Assembly: GCA_045648445.1 (NCBI GenBank)
Contig: JAZRNY010000001.1
Coordinates: 84,741-148,740 of the forward strand
Reading direction: 5' to 3'
Origin: SIG607 sp045648445
GTDB lineage: Bacteria; Bacillota; Clostridia; Oscillospirales; Acutalibacteraceae
DNA length: 64,000 nucleotides
Below the pieces are notes generated by a model. The model had not been told where the DNA came from. It saw nothing but the letters and a program-made list of their open reading frames with translations, and searched no databases. Positions 32,622-40,948 of this stretch are shown here, in pieces. Numbering within the stretch: position 1 is the stretch's first letter; every line of letters starts with the position of its first letter. The position numbers and the translations under genes were made by a program.

Positions 32622-33092
32622 ATGTTAAATATTTTTACTGTTGCTTTTTTTGGACACAGAGTCATCCCCGAACAATTTAAGGTTGAAGTTTTACTTGAAG
32701 AACAGATACGAAAACTTATAAACGAAAAAGAATATGTAGATTTTTTAGTAGGAAGAAACGGCGATTTTGATATATGTGCGGCTTCCTCGATATATCGCGT
32801 TAAAAAAAATTATAGAAGCGATAACAGTTCGCTGGTTTTAGTCTTACCATATATGACCGCAGAGTATAATAACAACATAAAATATTTTGAAGAGTTTTAT
32901 AGTGAAATCGAAATTTCTTATACGGCATCAAAATCTCACCCTAAATCGGCAATAGTAAAACGCAATCGCGAAATGGTAGATAGAGCAGACCTTATTATTT
33001 GCTACATTGAACACAATGAGGGCGGTGCCTATAAAACCATTAACTACGCAAAAAGTAAGAACAAAAAGATAATAAATCTTGCCTATTTGTAA
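32622..33092 (+). CDS. SLOG-superfamily (DUF1273/YpsA-like) nucleotide-binding protein
   Basis: 156 residues. The start VAFFGHRVIPE is the glycine-containing first loop of the SLOG Rossmann fold, and the end VDRADLIICYIEHNEGGAYKT followed by KKIINLAYL matches the second ligand-binding loop. SLOG domains bind or sense nucleotides such as NAD or ADP-ribose derivatives, and similar domains occur in stress and defence systems. There is no attached effector domain. ATG 32622 was chosen (AGGTGA, 5 bases before) over GTG 32613. Regulation by the divergent XRE protein is likely. Confidence 0.75.
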   Translation: MLNIFTVAFFGHRVIPEQFKVEVLLEEQIRKLINEKEYVDFLVGRNGDFDICAASSIYRVKKNYRSDNSSLVLVLPYMTAEYNNNIKYFEEFYSEIEISYTASKSHPKSAIVKRNREMVDRADLIICYIEHNEGGAYKTINYAKSKNKKIINLAYL

Positions 33093-33120
33093 TTTACATT
33101 TTTATACAATAGGTTTTTAC

Positions 33121-33149
33121 TTGCTTTTTAAGGCAAAATATGGCATAAT
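33121..33149 (+). promoter_or_regulatory. Promoter of the NSS transporter gene
   Basis: TTGCTT (33121-33126), 17 bases, CATAAT (33144-33149). Confidence 0.55.
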
Positions 33150-33185
33150 ACTACTATATAATTTTTTCGAAAGGTTTGAGTTATT

Positions 33186-34544
33186 ATGAGTGAAAAACGC
33201 AGTAGTTTTTCGGGAAAACTCGGCTTTGTTCTTGCCACTGCAGGAAGCGCGGTAGGACTTGGCAATATATGGCGTTTCCCATATCTTACTGCTAAATACG
33301 GCGGCGGTATTTTTCTGCTTGTTTATTTTGTATTGGTTATTACCTTTGGTTTTACCCTTTCCTGCGCTGAAATTCTTATCGGCAGAAAAACAGGCAAAAG
33401 CGCTATTGAAGCCTTTAGCACCTTAAACAAAAAATGGTCCTTTGTGGGTTGGCTTGCGGCTCTTGTTCCCGTTATAATTCTTCCCTATTACTCGGTTATC
33501 GGCGGTTGGATTATTAAATATCTTGTTGCTTATTCCGCCGGTGGCGCAAAAGCGGCGGCAGATGACAATTACTTTTTAAACTATATGGGACAAATCACGC
33601 AGCCTATCGGTTGGTTCCTCTTGTTCCTCGCCTTAACGGCAATAGTTGTTCTTTTAGGTGTTGAAAAGGGTGTTGAAAAGGTTAGCAAAATCCTTATGCC
33701 TGCCCTTGTTGTACTTATTATATTTATCGCTATATATACGATATGTATGCCGGGCGCCATTGAGGGTGTTAAATACTACCTTGTTCCCGATTTCAGTCAG
33801 TTTTCTGCTACTACGGTGCTTGGCGCTATGGGACAACTTTTCTATTCAATGAGTCTTGCGATGGGTATTATGATTACCTATGGTTCTTATATGAAAAAAG
33901 AAGTTAACGTTTCCTCTGCCGTTCATCAGGTAGAAATTTTTGATACCGGTATTGCTTTTCTTGCAGGTCTTATGGTAGTGCCTGCCGTATTTGCTTTTTC
34001 GGGCGCAGAAAACATCAACAAAGGCGCAGGTCTTATGTTTATGACTTTACCTAAGGTGTTTGATAAAATGCCCGGCGGCGCCGTTATCGGACTTCTATTC
34101 TTTGTAATGGTATTGTTTGCAGCGCTTACCTCCTCTATTTCTCTTATGGAAACGGTTGTATCTTTCGTTTGTGACAGAACCAAATTAAATCGTAAACTTG
34201 CCTGTCTTTTAGTATTTGTATTATGTATAATTCTCGGTATTCCCTCTGCTCTTGGCAACGGTGTAACGGGTGTATGGGACAGCGTAAAACTTTTAGGTTT
34301 CAGTTTCCTTGACTTCTTCGACTTTATAAGCAACAGTGTGCTTATGCCTATAGTTGCGCTTTTAACCTGCATATTTGTCGGATACGTTATTAAACCAAAG
34401 GCTTTAATTGAAGAAGCCGAAATTTCAGGAAAATTCAGCGGAAAACGACTTTTCACTATCGTTATTAAATACATTGCTCCTATATGCATAATTCTTATAT
34501 TAGGTTTCTCGGTTCTTGAAGCACTGGGATATATAAAGGTTTAA
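33186..34544 (+). CDS. Sodium-dependent transporter of the NSS (neurotransmitter:sodium symporter) family
   Basis: 452 residues, 11 to 12 membrane segments. The first helix GFVLATAGSAVGLGNIWRFP is the family signature that lines the substrate and sodium sites. Prokaryotic members (LeuT, TnaT, MhsT) import hydrophobic or aromatic amino acids with Na+. Sodium-site serines appear later in ALTSSISLMET near residue 320. The substrate cannot be read from sequence, but aromatic amino acids would suit the nearby arylacetate genes. It is a single gene with its own promoter and terminator. Confidence 0.9.
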   Translation: MSEKRSSFSGKLGFVLATAGSAVGLGNIWRFPYLTAKYGGGIFLLVYFVLVITFGFTLSCAEILIGRKTGKSAIEAFSTLNKKWSFVGWLAALVPVIILPYYSVIGGWIIKYLVAYSAGGAKAAADDNYFLNYMGQITQPIGWFLLFLALTAIVVLLGVEKGVEKVSKILMPALVVLIIFIAIYTICMPGAIEGVKYYLVPDFSQFSATTVLGAMGQLFYSMSLAMGIMITYGSYMKKEVNVSSAVHQVEIFDTGIAFLAGLMVVPAVFAFSGAENINKGAGLMFMTLPKVFDKMPGGAVIGLLFFVMVLFAALTSSISLMETVVSFVCDRTKLNRKLACLLVFVLCIILGIPSALGNGVTGVWDSVKLLGFSFLDFFDFISNSVLMPIVALLTCIFVGYVIKPKALIEEAEISGKFSGKRLFTIVIKYIAPICIILILGFSVLEALGYIKV

Positions 34545-34551
34545 AAATATT

Positions 34552-34580
34552 AATCCGTGAAGCGCCTGTCTTCACGGATT
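34552..34580. terminator. Bidirectional terminator after the NSS transporter gene
   Basis: AATCCGTGAAG / CTTCACGGATT hairpin followed by a T-run; it overlaps the end of the convergent membrane-protein gene. Confidence 0.85.
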
Positions 34581-35249
34581 ATTTTTTGCAAAAATTTTAT
34601 TAAGTTTATAAAATGCGCTTAGCGAAAACGAAAATACTAAAAACACAAGAAAATAATAAAAAGGCAATATTATTTCGCCAAAAACATCAACTGCTGCGAA
34701 ACCAAAAATCAGTTCGTACATAAACACTCCCCGAAGATTTACGGCAACACTGCTCATATTAAGGGCGTGAAAAACGCAACAGCAAAGGCCTAAAGTCAAT
34801 ACCCAGCCCGAATAGTTTGAAAACTTTTTAAACGAAATTTGACTAAGCCCTATAAAAAGCAAAATTCCGTGACAAAAAAGGGCGGCAATAATTTTTTCTA
34901 AAGGATAACTTGCATAAATTTTACTGCCGAAAAGCGAAAACACAAAAAAATATCCGCTTCCGGCAAGAAGTGATGAATATACAGCCCACACCCTTAAAAA
35001 AGATATTTTAAATAATATTATAACAGGCACTATAAAATAGGCTACCGCCGAAAATTCAACGGGAACACTTGGTCTGCCTAAAGAAACACTTTGGAAAACA
35101 TATTTATATAAATTAAAAACTAACAAGGATGCGCACAAAAAATTGGTAATGCGCTCCTTTGTTTTATTATTAAATTTTAAAAAGCGGCGAACAAGAAAAG
35201 AAATTACAATCACTTCTGTCGCCGCTATTATATTTACCATTTTATTCAC
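34572..35249 (-). CDS. Seven-helix membrane protein of unknown function
   Basis: 225 residues, almost entirely hydrophobic, with about seven predicted helices and short loops. PVEFSAVAYFIVPVIILFK in the middle and a later HG in LFCHGILLFIGL are distantly reminiscent of YwaF/TIGR02206 membrane proteins, but the match is not firm. It lies 45 bases after the gene at 35295-36935 on the same strand and may belong to that operon. No catalytic motif is visible. Confidence 0.6.
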   Translation of the reverse strand: MNKMVNIIAATEVIVISFLVRRFLKFNNKTKERITNFLCASLLVFNLYKYVFQSVSLGRPSVPVEFSAVAYFIVPVIILFKISFLRVWAVYSSLLAGSGYFFVFSLFGSKIYASYPLEKIIAALFCHGILLFIGLSQISFKKFSNYSGWVLTLGLCCCVFHALNMSSVAVNLRGVFMYELIFGFAAVDVFGEIILPFYYFLVFLVFSFSLSAFYKLNKIFAKNNP

Positions 35250-35294
35250 CCTAAAGTAGTATATACATTTATACCCTTTATATTAGGTGATTTT

Positions 35295-36935
35295 TCAGTT
35301 AAATTCTACCTGTACCGCACCGCCGTCATTATAATGAACTGTAATGCCGTCACCTACCTTTAAGAAAGGAAGTTTATCCGATAACGTTACGGGAAGAACA
35401 AACACTTTATCGCTATTTTCAAGTGTTACGAAATAACAGGTATTGCCGTCCATAACGGCGCTTCCTATAAGCGCTACGGTTCCGCTTATGACCTCGTTTT
35501 TTTCCTCGCCCAAACTAACGTCATTCTTTTTGAGTTTCGAAAGATAATCAATACGGCTTTCCTCGACAGTATTGCCGGTACCAACTATTTGATATTGTTG
35601 TACGTCTACAAATGCGTACATTTTTACAAGTCCTGCCGAATCTTTAAGGGACATAAAATAACTTGGACGCTCGGCAACGTTTAATAATATGGGGAATGTT
35701 GCCTTATATCCTAAATGCTGTACCTGACCTTGCGCAGAACTCATAGCAGAATATTCTTCGGCGCCCGGTACGGGATAGTATCTTGTTTCCTTTGTACGTA
35801 GATTTGTTAACACAAATCCAATGTTAGACTCGTCGCTGGTAACCGAGGTTATACCTGTATATAGCCATACGTCGTCATTAATTGCAAGATAGTTATATCC
35901 ATCGGTTGTTCCTATAACGCCCTTTTGTCCTATAATAGAGTTAAGCCAACCTAAGCGATATTTACCGTTATAATCAAGTTGATTTAAAACCATTGTTGAA
36001 CTAAACACCTGATCAACCCAAGTCGGAATTTCGCTTAAGGAATAATACTTGCTTTCACCCGTTTGAGCATTCATCAAAACGGCGCCGCCGATATCTCGGC
36101 CGCTAAAAATACCTATTTTAAATTCTACCGTTGAAGCCACCCAATAGGGTGTTCCATTTTCATCTATTTCAAAAGAAATATCGTCGAATATTTTCGTAGG
36201 ATAATCAAAACGCAGTTTTCTTTCAACGTTTCTCATAAAATATTCGCTTTTTGAATATTTTATACCATTATCAAGCCTAACAAGACTTGTTTCCTGAGAA
36301 GCCATATCTACGGTAATATAGGCAGGTATACCCTGTTTTCGGTTGTTTAACCATTTAATTATATCGCCGTAACGAAGGGGTGTAACCCTTACGGGTCTGC
36401 CCTTATAATTGATTTGTGTGTAAATTTCTTCTATTTCAAACTGTGAAACAAGGTCAGACATTTCACCCAGTTTTCTTTGACCCAGTCTGGAAGCAGTGTC
36501 GCGGTCAACCACGGGAATTTGGTCCATACTTATTTCGCTGACCTCTTTTACAAAATCACCGTCGTTAAAGGTTATAAGGGTGTTGTATTTTGAAGCATTG
36601 AATATTTTTGCGCCTATAACGTTACCTACTACAATTAAAAGCACCATTAAAAGACAAATAACCGCAACTAATTTAGTAGGGAATTTAAGTTTTTTAAAGG
36701 TTGACAAACCTATAAATTTAACGTCGGTAACGTTGATTTCTCTTACAGCCTTTAACGGCATAAACAAATTGCCGACTTTGCCAATTATAAAGGCGGTTAA
36801 GGTTGCCACTATTACAAAAAAGTAAAAAGCGGTACTTCTAAGATTTACAGGAGGCAACATAAACCAATATTCCAAAAATATTGCAACCAGTATTATAACG
36901 GTTTTAATAACGCCTTTTAAAAACTTATTCATCAT
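35295..36935 (-). CDS. Large membrane-anchored protein of unknown function, coupled to a DacF-like gene
   Basis: 546 residues. Three membrane helices lie at the N-terminus (near 8-28, 34-54 and 92-115). A long soluble domain of about 400 residues follows, with repeated beta-type segments (WLNSIIGQKGVIGTTDGYNY, VLTNLRTKETRYYPVPGAEE) and a C-terminal part like an OB fold (SGTVALIGSAVMDGNTCYF onward). No family was recognised. Its start overlaps the last codons of the DacF-like gene by 11 bases with no separate ribosome spacing, so the two are translationally coupled. A cell-envelope role is an inference from that partner. Confidence 0.65.
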   Translation of the reverse strand: MMNKFLKGVIKTVIILVAIFLEYWFMLPPVNLRSTAFYFFVIVATLTAFIIGKVGNLFMPLKAVREINVTDVKFIGLSTFKKLKFPTKLVAVICLLMVLLIVVGNVIGAKIFNASKYNTLITFNDGDFVKEVSEISMDQIPVVDRDTASRLGQRKLGEMSDLVSQFEIEEIYTQINYKGRPVRVTPLRYGDIIKWLNNRKQGIPAYITVDMASQETSLVRLDNGIKYSKSEYFMRNVERKLRFDYPTKIFDDISFEIDENGTPYWVASTVEFKIGIFSGRDIGGAVLMNAQTGESKYYSLSEIPTWVDQVFSSTMVLNQLDYNGKYRLGWLNSIIGQKGVIGTTDGYNYLAINDDVWLYTGITSVTSDESNIGFVLTNLRTKETRYYPVPGAEEYSAMSSAQGQVQHLGYKATFPILLNVAERPSYFMSLKDSAGLVKMYAFVDVQQYQIVGTGNTVEESRIDYLSKLKKNDVSLGEEKNEVISGTVALIGSAVMDGNTCYFVTLENSDKVFVLPVTLSDKLPFLKVGDGITVHYNDGGAVQVEFN

Positions 36936-38328
36936 CTAATTCTCCTTGATATTCGGGTCTACCCGCTTTTTCTCGTTTTTTACGGCTTTTTTCTTTTTTC
37001 AAAAGTTCTTTTTCTTGGTCGTACGGTATATATTTTACCCGTCTTTTACGTTTTTTATCCTTGGTATTAATATATACTACGTAAGAGAAGAAAAGTACTA
37101 CAAAAAGAATTGCAAGAACAAAAATAATTTTAAATACAAGAGAAGTAAATATTTTTCGTAAAATATCAAAGAATTTTAACAGTCCGTTTGCTTTAACGTC
37201 CTCGCCTGCTACAAGATTTACCGTGCCTATTACCTGTTCGGCATAAACTATTTCGGCAGTTCCCAAAACCTGTCCTTTTTTAACAGGAGCATCCACACTT
37301 TTTTGAGAAAGGGTTGGATTTATTAAGATGGTAGAATTATCAGCCTCTTTAGGCAAAATTGAGGTTAACTGTTTTTCGGGATAAAGGGCTACGTAATCCT
37401 TTTCCATCGAAAGACGAAGGGGCATTTCCGCCACGGGAGAAGCGGTATCAAGTATGGCTTTATATTCAAAATTATTAAAAGCCCAACGGAACATTTGACG
37501 GGCAGCGTTAAACTCTACCCTTGTACCTCCCGAAGGACAGCCCATAAGCACCGCCAAATATTTATATCCGTTATATAAAGCGGTAGCGGCAACGCATCTG
37601 CCTGCCTCGTCGGTATAACCGGTTTTAGTACCTGTACAATAGGTATAATAATAATTGGTGCTTGTGTCTACAAGAAAATTTGTTGTAACTATCGTTCTTT
37701 CGTCCCTCATATTTGTTGCAGACATTTTATAACGGGATTTAGCGGTTATTTCGCTGAATACGGGATAATTATCAATCGCATATTTTGTAAGGGTAACAAT
37801 ATCATTTACGGTTGTATAGTTGTTTTTGTCGTGCAGTCCTATAGGATTGGTAAAATGAGTATTCTTAAGTCCCAAAGCATTAGCCTTGTCGTTCATCATT
37901 TTAACAAAACCTTCAATGCTGCCGCCTACTGCTTCGCAATATGCGTATATAACGTCGCCGGCAGAAGAAATAAGCATAGCGGCAAGGGCATCTTTACCAT
38001 TTAATTCCTCACCTATTTTAAGGTGTAAAATAGCAGAGCCCGTACCTAAAATATTATTGTAGGCGCTTTCGGTCATAGTGACTTTAAAGTTTTCAAGGTC
38101 GGGTACCTTTTCTAAAATTACAACTGCTGCCATAATTTGAACCATGGATGCAGGATACACCTTTTTGTCCATATTTTTACCGTAAAGCACCTCACCGGTG
38201 TCAAGACTTACAAGGGCCGCAGCCTCGCCCGGCACTTCAAAAGAGGTTATTTCAAAGGCGTTAACCGGCAAAATGGCTGAAAAAAGTAAAGAAATTATTA
38301 AAACTAAAGAAAAAATTTGTTTTTTCAT
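36925..38328 (-). CDS. Degenerate D-alanyl-D-alanine carboxypeptidase (DacF-like, S11 family)
   Basis: 467 residues: signal peptide (1-24), S11 transpeptidase-like domain, a C-terminal beta domain and, unusually, a membrane helix near residue 400 followed by a basic tail. The catalytic SxxK is SMVQ at 61-64, with glutamine instead of the essential lysine, and the SxN motif is SAG at 122-124. Only KTG (235-237) is kept. Known S11 enzymes trim the terminal D-alanine from cell-wall peptides; this one is probably inactive as a peptidase and may bind peptidoglycan. It is coupled to the unknown membrane protein. Confidence 0.85.
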   Translation of the reverse strand: MKKQIFSLVLIISLLFSAILPVNAFEITSFEVPGEAAALVSLDTGEVLYGKNMDKKVYPASMVQIMAAVVILEKVPDLENFKVTMTESAYNNILGTGSAILHLKIGEELNGKDALAAMLISSAGDVIYAYCEAVGGSIEGFVKMMNDKANALGLKNTHFTNPIGLHDKNNYTTVNDIVTLTKYAIDNYPVFSEITAKSRYKMSATNMRDERTIVTTNFLVDTSTNYYYTYCTGTKTGYTDEAGRCVAATALYNGYKYLAVLMGCPSGGTRVEFNAARQMFRWAFNNFEYKAILDTASPVAEMPLRLSMEKDYVALYPEKQLTSILPKEADNSTILINPTLSQKSVDAPVKKGQVLGTAEIVYAEQVIGTVNLVAGEDVKANGLLKFFDILRKIFTSLVFKIIFVLAILFVVLFFSYVVYINTKDKKRKRRVKYIPYDQEKELLKKEKSRKKREKAGRPEYQGELDDE

Positions 38329-38346
38329 AGCAAATTCTCCCGAAAT

Positions 38347-38382
38347 GTAGTATAATATTCAAAGATATAATTATTATACTAC
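38347..38382. promoter_or_regulatory. Inverted repeat in the divergent dacF-like / phosphoesterase promoter region
   Basis: GTAGTATAATA (38347-38357) and TATTATACTAC (38372-38382) are exact inverse complements around a 14-base centre, and each arm contains TATAAT-like sequence. It could be two mirrored -10 boxes, an operator, or both. Confidence 0.5.
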
Positions 38383-38432
38383 AAATATAATGGAAATAAA
38401 AGTATTTTTAAATAAAAAAGAGGTGATTGGTT

Positions 38433-39107
38433 TTGGTTTACGTAACGGGAGATATGCATGGCGACATTGACCGTCTTTTTGACAGACAATGGTCTAAATT
38501 AAAGTCGGGCGATACTGTTATCGTCTGCGGTGACTTTGGTTTTTTATGGAACGGAGATAAAGAAGAAAAAGACGTTATAAAATACCTTGGCAGCAGAAAA
38601 TATACGGTGGCTTTTTTAGACGGTACCCACGATAATTTCGAGGCCATAAACCGTTGCCGAAAGACCGTTTGGAAAGGCGGACTTATTCATAGAATAGACC
38701 GAAACCTTATTCACCTGTGCCGCGGTCAAATATATACTGTCGAAGGCAAAAAAATATTCACCTTTGGCGGTGGAGAAAGTGTCGACAAAGATATGCGAAT
38801 TGAAAGCGGTAAATGGTGGCGTGAAGAACTTGCTACCCCTGAAGAAATGGCTCAGGGCGCTCAAATTCTTGACCAAGCCGACCGAACGGTAGACTATATA
38901 CTTACACACGAGCCACCCTCCCCCGTTAAAAGCGCCATGCAATTGCGCCGTGGTGAAACGGAACTTATTACAAAAATAAACGGATACTTTGACAAAATCA
39001 GCCGTTTATGCTCATTTAAACACTGGTATTTCGGTTCGCTTCACGAAGACCGAATGATTACCCCAAAACACTCCTGTGTTTTTAAAAACTTGACGCCACT
39101 TGAATAA
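38433..39107 (+). CDS. Calcineurin-like metallophosphoesterase
   Basis: 224 residues. GDMHGD at residues 6-11, CGDFGFLWNG near residue 34 and GTHDN (variant of GNHD, near residue 66) give the metal ligands in order; THEPPS and GSLHED supply later histidines. The family hydrolyses phosphate esters, from proteins to dinucleotides. Start: TTG 38433, placed 7 bases after GAGGTG; TTG 38427 lies too close to that site. It sits between a degenerate peptidase and a pseudokinase gene, so a phosphoprotein target is conceivable but unproven. Confidence 0.82.
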   Translation: MVYVTGDMHGDIDRLFDRQWSKLKSGDTVIVCGDFGFLWNGDKEEKDVIKYLGSRKYTVAFLDGTHDNFEAINRCRKTVWKGGLIHRIDRNLIHLCRGQIYTVEGKKIFTFGGGESVDKDMRIESGKWWREELATPEEMAQGAQILDQADRTVDYILTHEPPSPVKSAMQLRRGETELITKINGYFDKISRLCSFKHWYFGSLHEDRMITPKHSCVFKNLTPLE

Positions 39108-39168
39108 ATTTACGAAATATGCTATAATAGCAGTGTATTAAATTAGATTTTCGGAAAGGAACCATTTT

Positions 39169-40896
39169 ATGCTGACTTTCGACAGACTTTGTATGGGATG
39201 TATGAACGACAACGGCGGAGAGGAAATATGTCCGATCTGTTCACATAATGCATCTGCCCTTAACCCTTTTGGCACTTTACCCATTAAAGCCCGTATACAA
39301 GGCAAATACATTGTAGGCAAAGCGCTTGAAATTAACGGCGAAGGCATTACATATATAGGTTGGGACAGCGAAAATAACTCGATTATAAATATCAGAGAAT
39401 TTTTCCCCACACCCATTGCAAAAAGAGATGAACATTTAAAATCAATTATTACCGAAGGTAACGAATTCAACTATAATGCTTCTTTACTCGACTTTGTTGA
39501 CCTTGCTAAAAAGTTAAGGGAATTAAAGGTGGCTGCCGTACCGCAAATATATGATATTATAGAATGTAATAATACTGCATACGTAATATCAAAAGCGGCT
39601 CAAGGAATAACCCTTAGGGAATTTTTGCTAAGAAACGGCGGTACTCTTTCTTGGGAACAGGCCAAATCATTGTTTATGCCACTGGTTTCAGCAATTTCTG
39701 CCCTTCATAAAGCAGGTATAGTTCACGGCGGTATTTCTCCCGAAACCATTATTGTCGGCAGAGATGGAAAATTACGTTTAAACGGATTTGCTATAACGAA
39801 TTTAAGAAAAGCAGGCAGTCCTATAAATTCACAGGTATTCCCCGGTTATGCCGCTGCAGAACAGTATGGGCTTTTAGACAGCGAAATTGACGAGTCTACC
39901 GACGTTTACGGTTTTGCGGCTACCCTTTTCCGCGTACTTATCGGTTCTGCTTTACCCGAAGCCAACGAACGAATAACCGACGATAAAATGAACGTACCGG
40001 CTAAGGTTGCCGAAACATTACCTACCCCCGTTCTTACAACCCTTGCAAACGCATTGCAAATAACAAAAGAAAACAGAACAGCAACTATGGATGAACTGAA
40101 AATTGATATTTCCCCTGCAATTGATATGACCACAAGTTTTGCGGCAATATCCACAAAAGCAGGAAAAGAAAAGGACGTAAAAACCGCCCTTCCCGTTCAG
40201 GTTTCCTCTAAGAAAAAAGATAATTCGGCTAAAAAAGCCGCATTTCTTGCCGCTGTAATAACCGCTGTCGCAATTATTTTCATTGTTCTTATCGTTTGGT
40301 TTTTCGTTGATTTCTTGCCTTCAAGAGGCAGTTTGGCGAATAGCAGCGATATTGACAGTTCAATAATCAGTTCCTCAAGTGAAGAAAGCAGTTCAACACC
40401 ATCGCAAAGTGACGAACTTCTTATAACCGTGCCCGATTTTTCGTCGGGAGAACTTACTTTTGACGACCTGTTAGCAAACTATCCCGAATTTAAGTTTGAA
40501 GTGCTTGGTAAAAAATATTCCAACAAAGAAGCAGGTATTGTTGTTGATCAAGACTATAAGGCAGGAAGCGAAGTTAAGCGCGACACCACCATTTACGTAA
40601 CTTTAAGTCTTGGCCCCGACGTTCTTATAATGCCCGACCTTAAAGGACAAAGTTACGAAGAAGCGCTTATTACTTTATTTAAAGCAGGTTTTAATTACAA
40701 AAATATAACCTTCTATGAAATTGAAGACAGTTCGGTTGCTTATCACTGCGTAGTTAAATCAGACCCGCAAGCAGGCGACAGTTTAAGTCCTGATGACAAA
40801 ATAGTCATTTACTACAGTAACGTTCGTTCAAACGAAACGGGAAACGAAACCGACAATAACACAAGCAATTCAACAAACGAACAAACCGCACAATAA
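39169..40896 (+). CDS. PASTA-domain pseudokinase with an N-terminal zinc ribbon
   Basis: 575 residues: zinc ribbon (C8, C11, C21, C24); a serine/threonine-kinase fold at 45-310; one membrane helix near 365-388; a serine-rich linker; two PASTA domains (about 415-565). In active relatives the kinase reads VAIKE, HRD and DFG; here these are INIRE (arginine 76), HGG (186-188) and NGF (205-207). All three catalytic residues are lost, so phosphorylation is unlikely. PASTA domains bind peptidoglycan fragments outside the cell, making this a probable cell-wall sensor or scaffold. Confidence 0.86.
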   Translation: MLTFDRLCMGCMNDNGGEEICPICSHNASALNPFGTLPIKARIQGKYIVGKALEINGEGITYIGWDSENNSIINIREFFPTPIAKRDEHLKSIITEGNEFNYNASLLDFVDLAKKLRELKVAAVPQIYDIIECNNTAYVISKAAQGITLREFLLRNGGTLSWEQAKSLFMPLVSAISALHKAGIVHGGISPETIIVGRDGKLRLNGFAITNLRKAGSPINSQVFPGYAAAEQYGLLDSEIDESTDVYGFAATLFRVLIGSALPEANERITDDKMNVPAKVAETLPTPVLTTLANALQITKENRTATMDELKIDISPAIDMTTSFAAISTKAGKEKDVKTALPVQVSSKKKDNSAKKAAFLAAVITAVAIIFIVLIVWFFVDFLPSRGSLANSSDIDSSIISSSSEESSSTPSQSDELLITVPDFSSGELTFDDLLANYPEFKFEVLGKKYSNKEAGIVVDQDYKAGSEVKRDTTIYVTLSLGPDVLIMPDLKGQSYEEALITLFKAGFNYKNITFYEIEDSSVAYHCVVKSDPQAGDSLSPDDKIVIYYSNVRSNETGNETDNNTSNSTNEQTAQ

Positions 40897-40899
40897 TAA

Positions 40900-40933
40900 A
40901 AAAGGCATCCGATTTTTAAGTCGGATGCCTTTT
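40900..40933. terminator. Bidirectional terminator
   Basis: AAAAGGCATCCGA / TCGGATGCCTTTT with an 8-base loop, between the pseudokinase and gpmI genes, which converge. Confidence 0.88.
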
Positions 40934-40948
40934 AATTTGCTGTAATTT

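Noticed and set aside
33926..34489. 187-residue frame opposite the NSS transporter
   Set aside because: Antisense to a clear transporter; proline/threonine-rich composition is typical of a shadow frame.
36925..38328. Sequencing error as the cause of the missing SxxK lysine
   Set aside because: The codon is CAA in an open frame and SxN is changed independently, so a single read error is unlikely, though orthologues should be checked.
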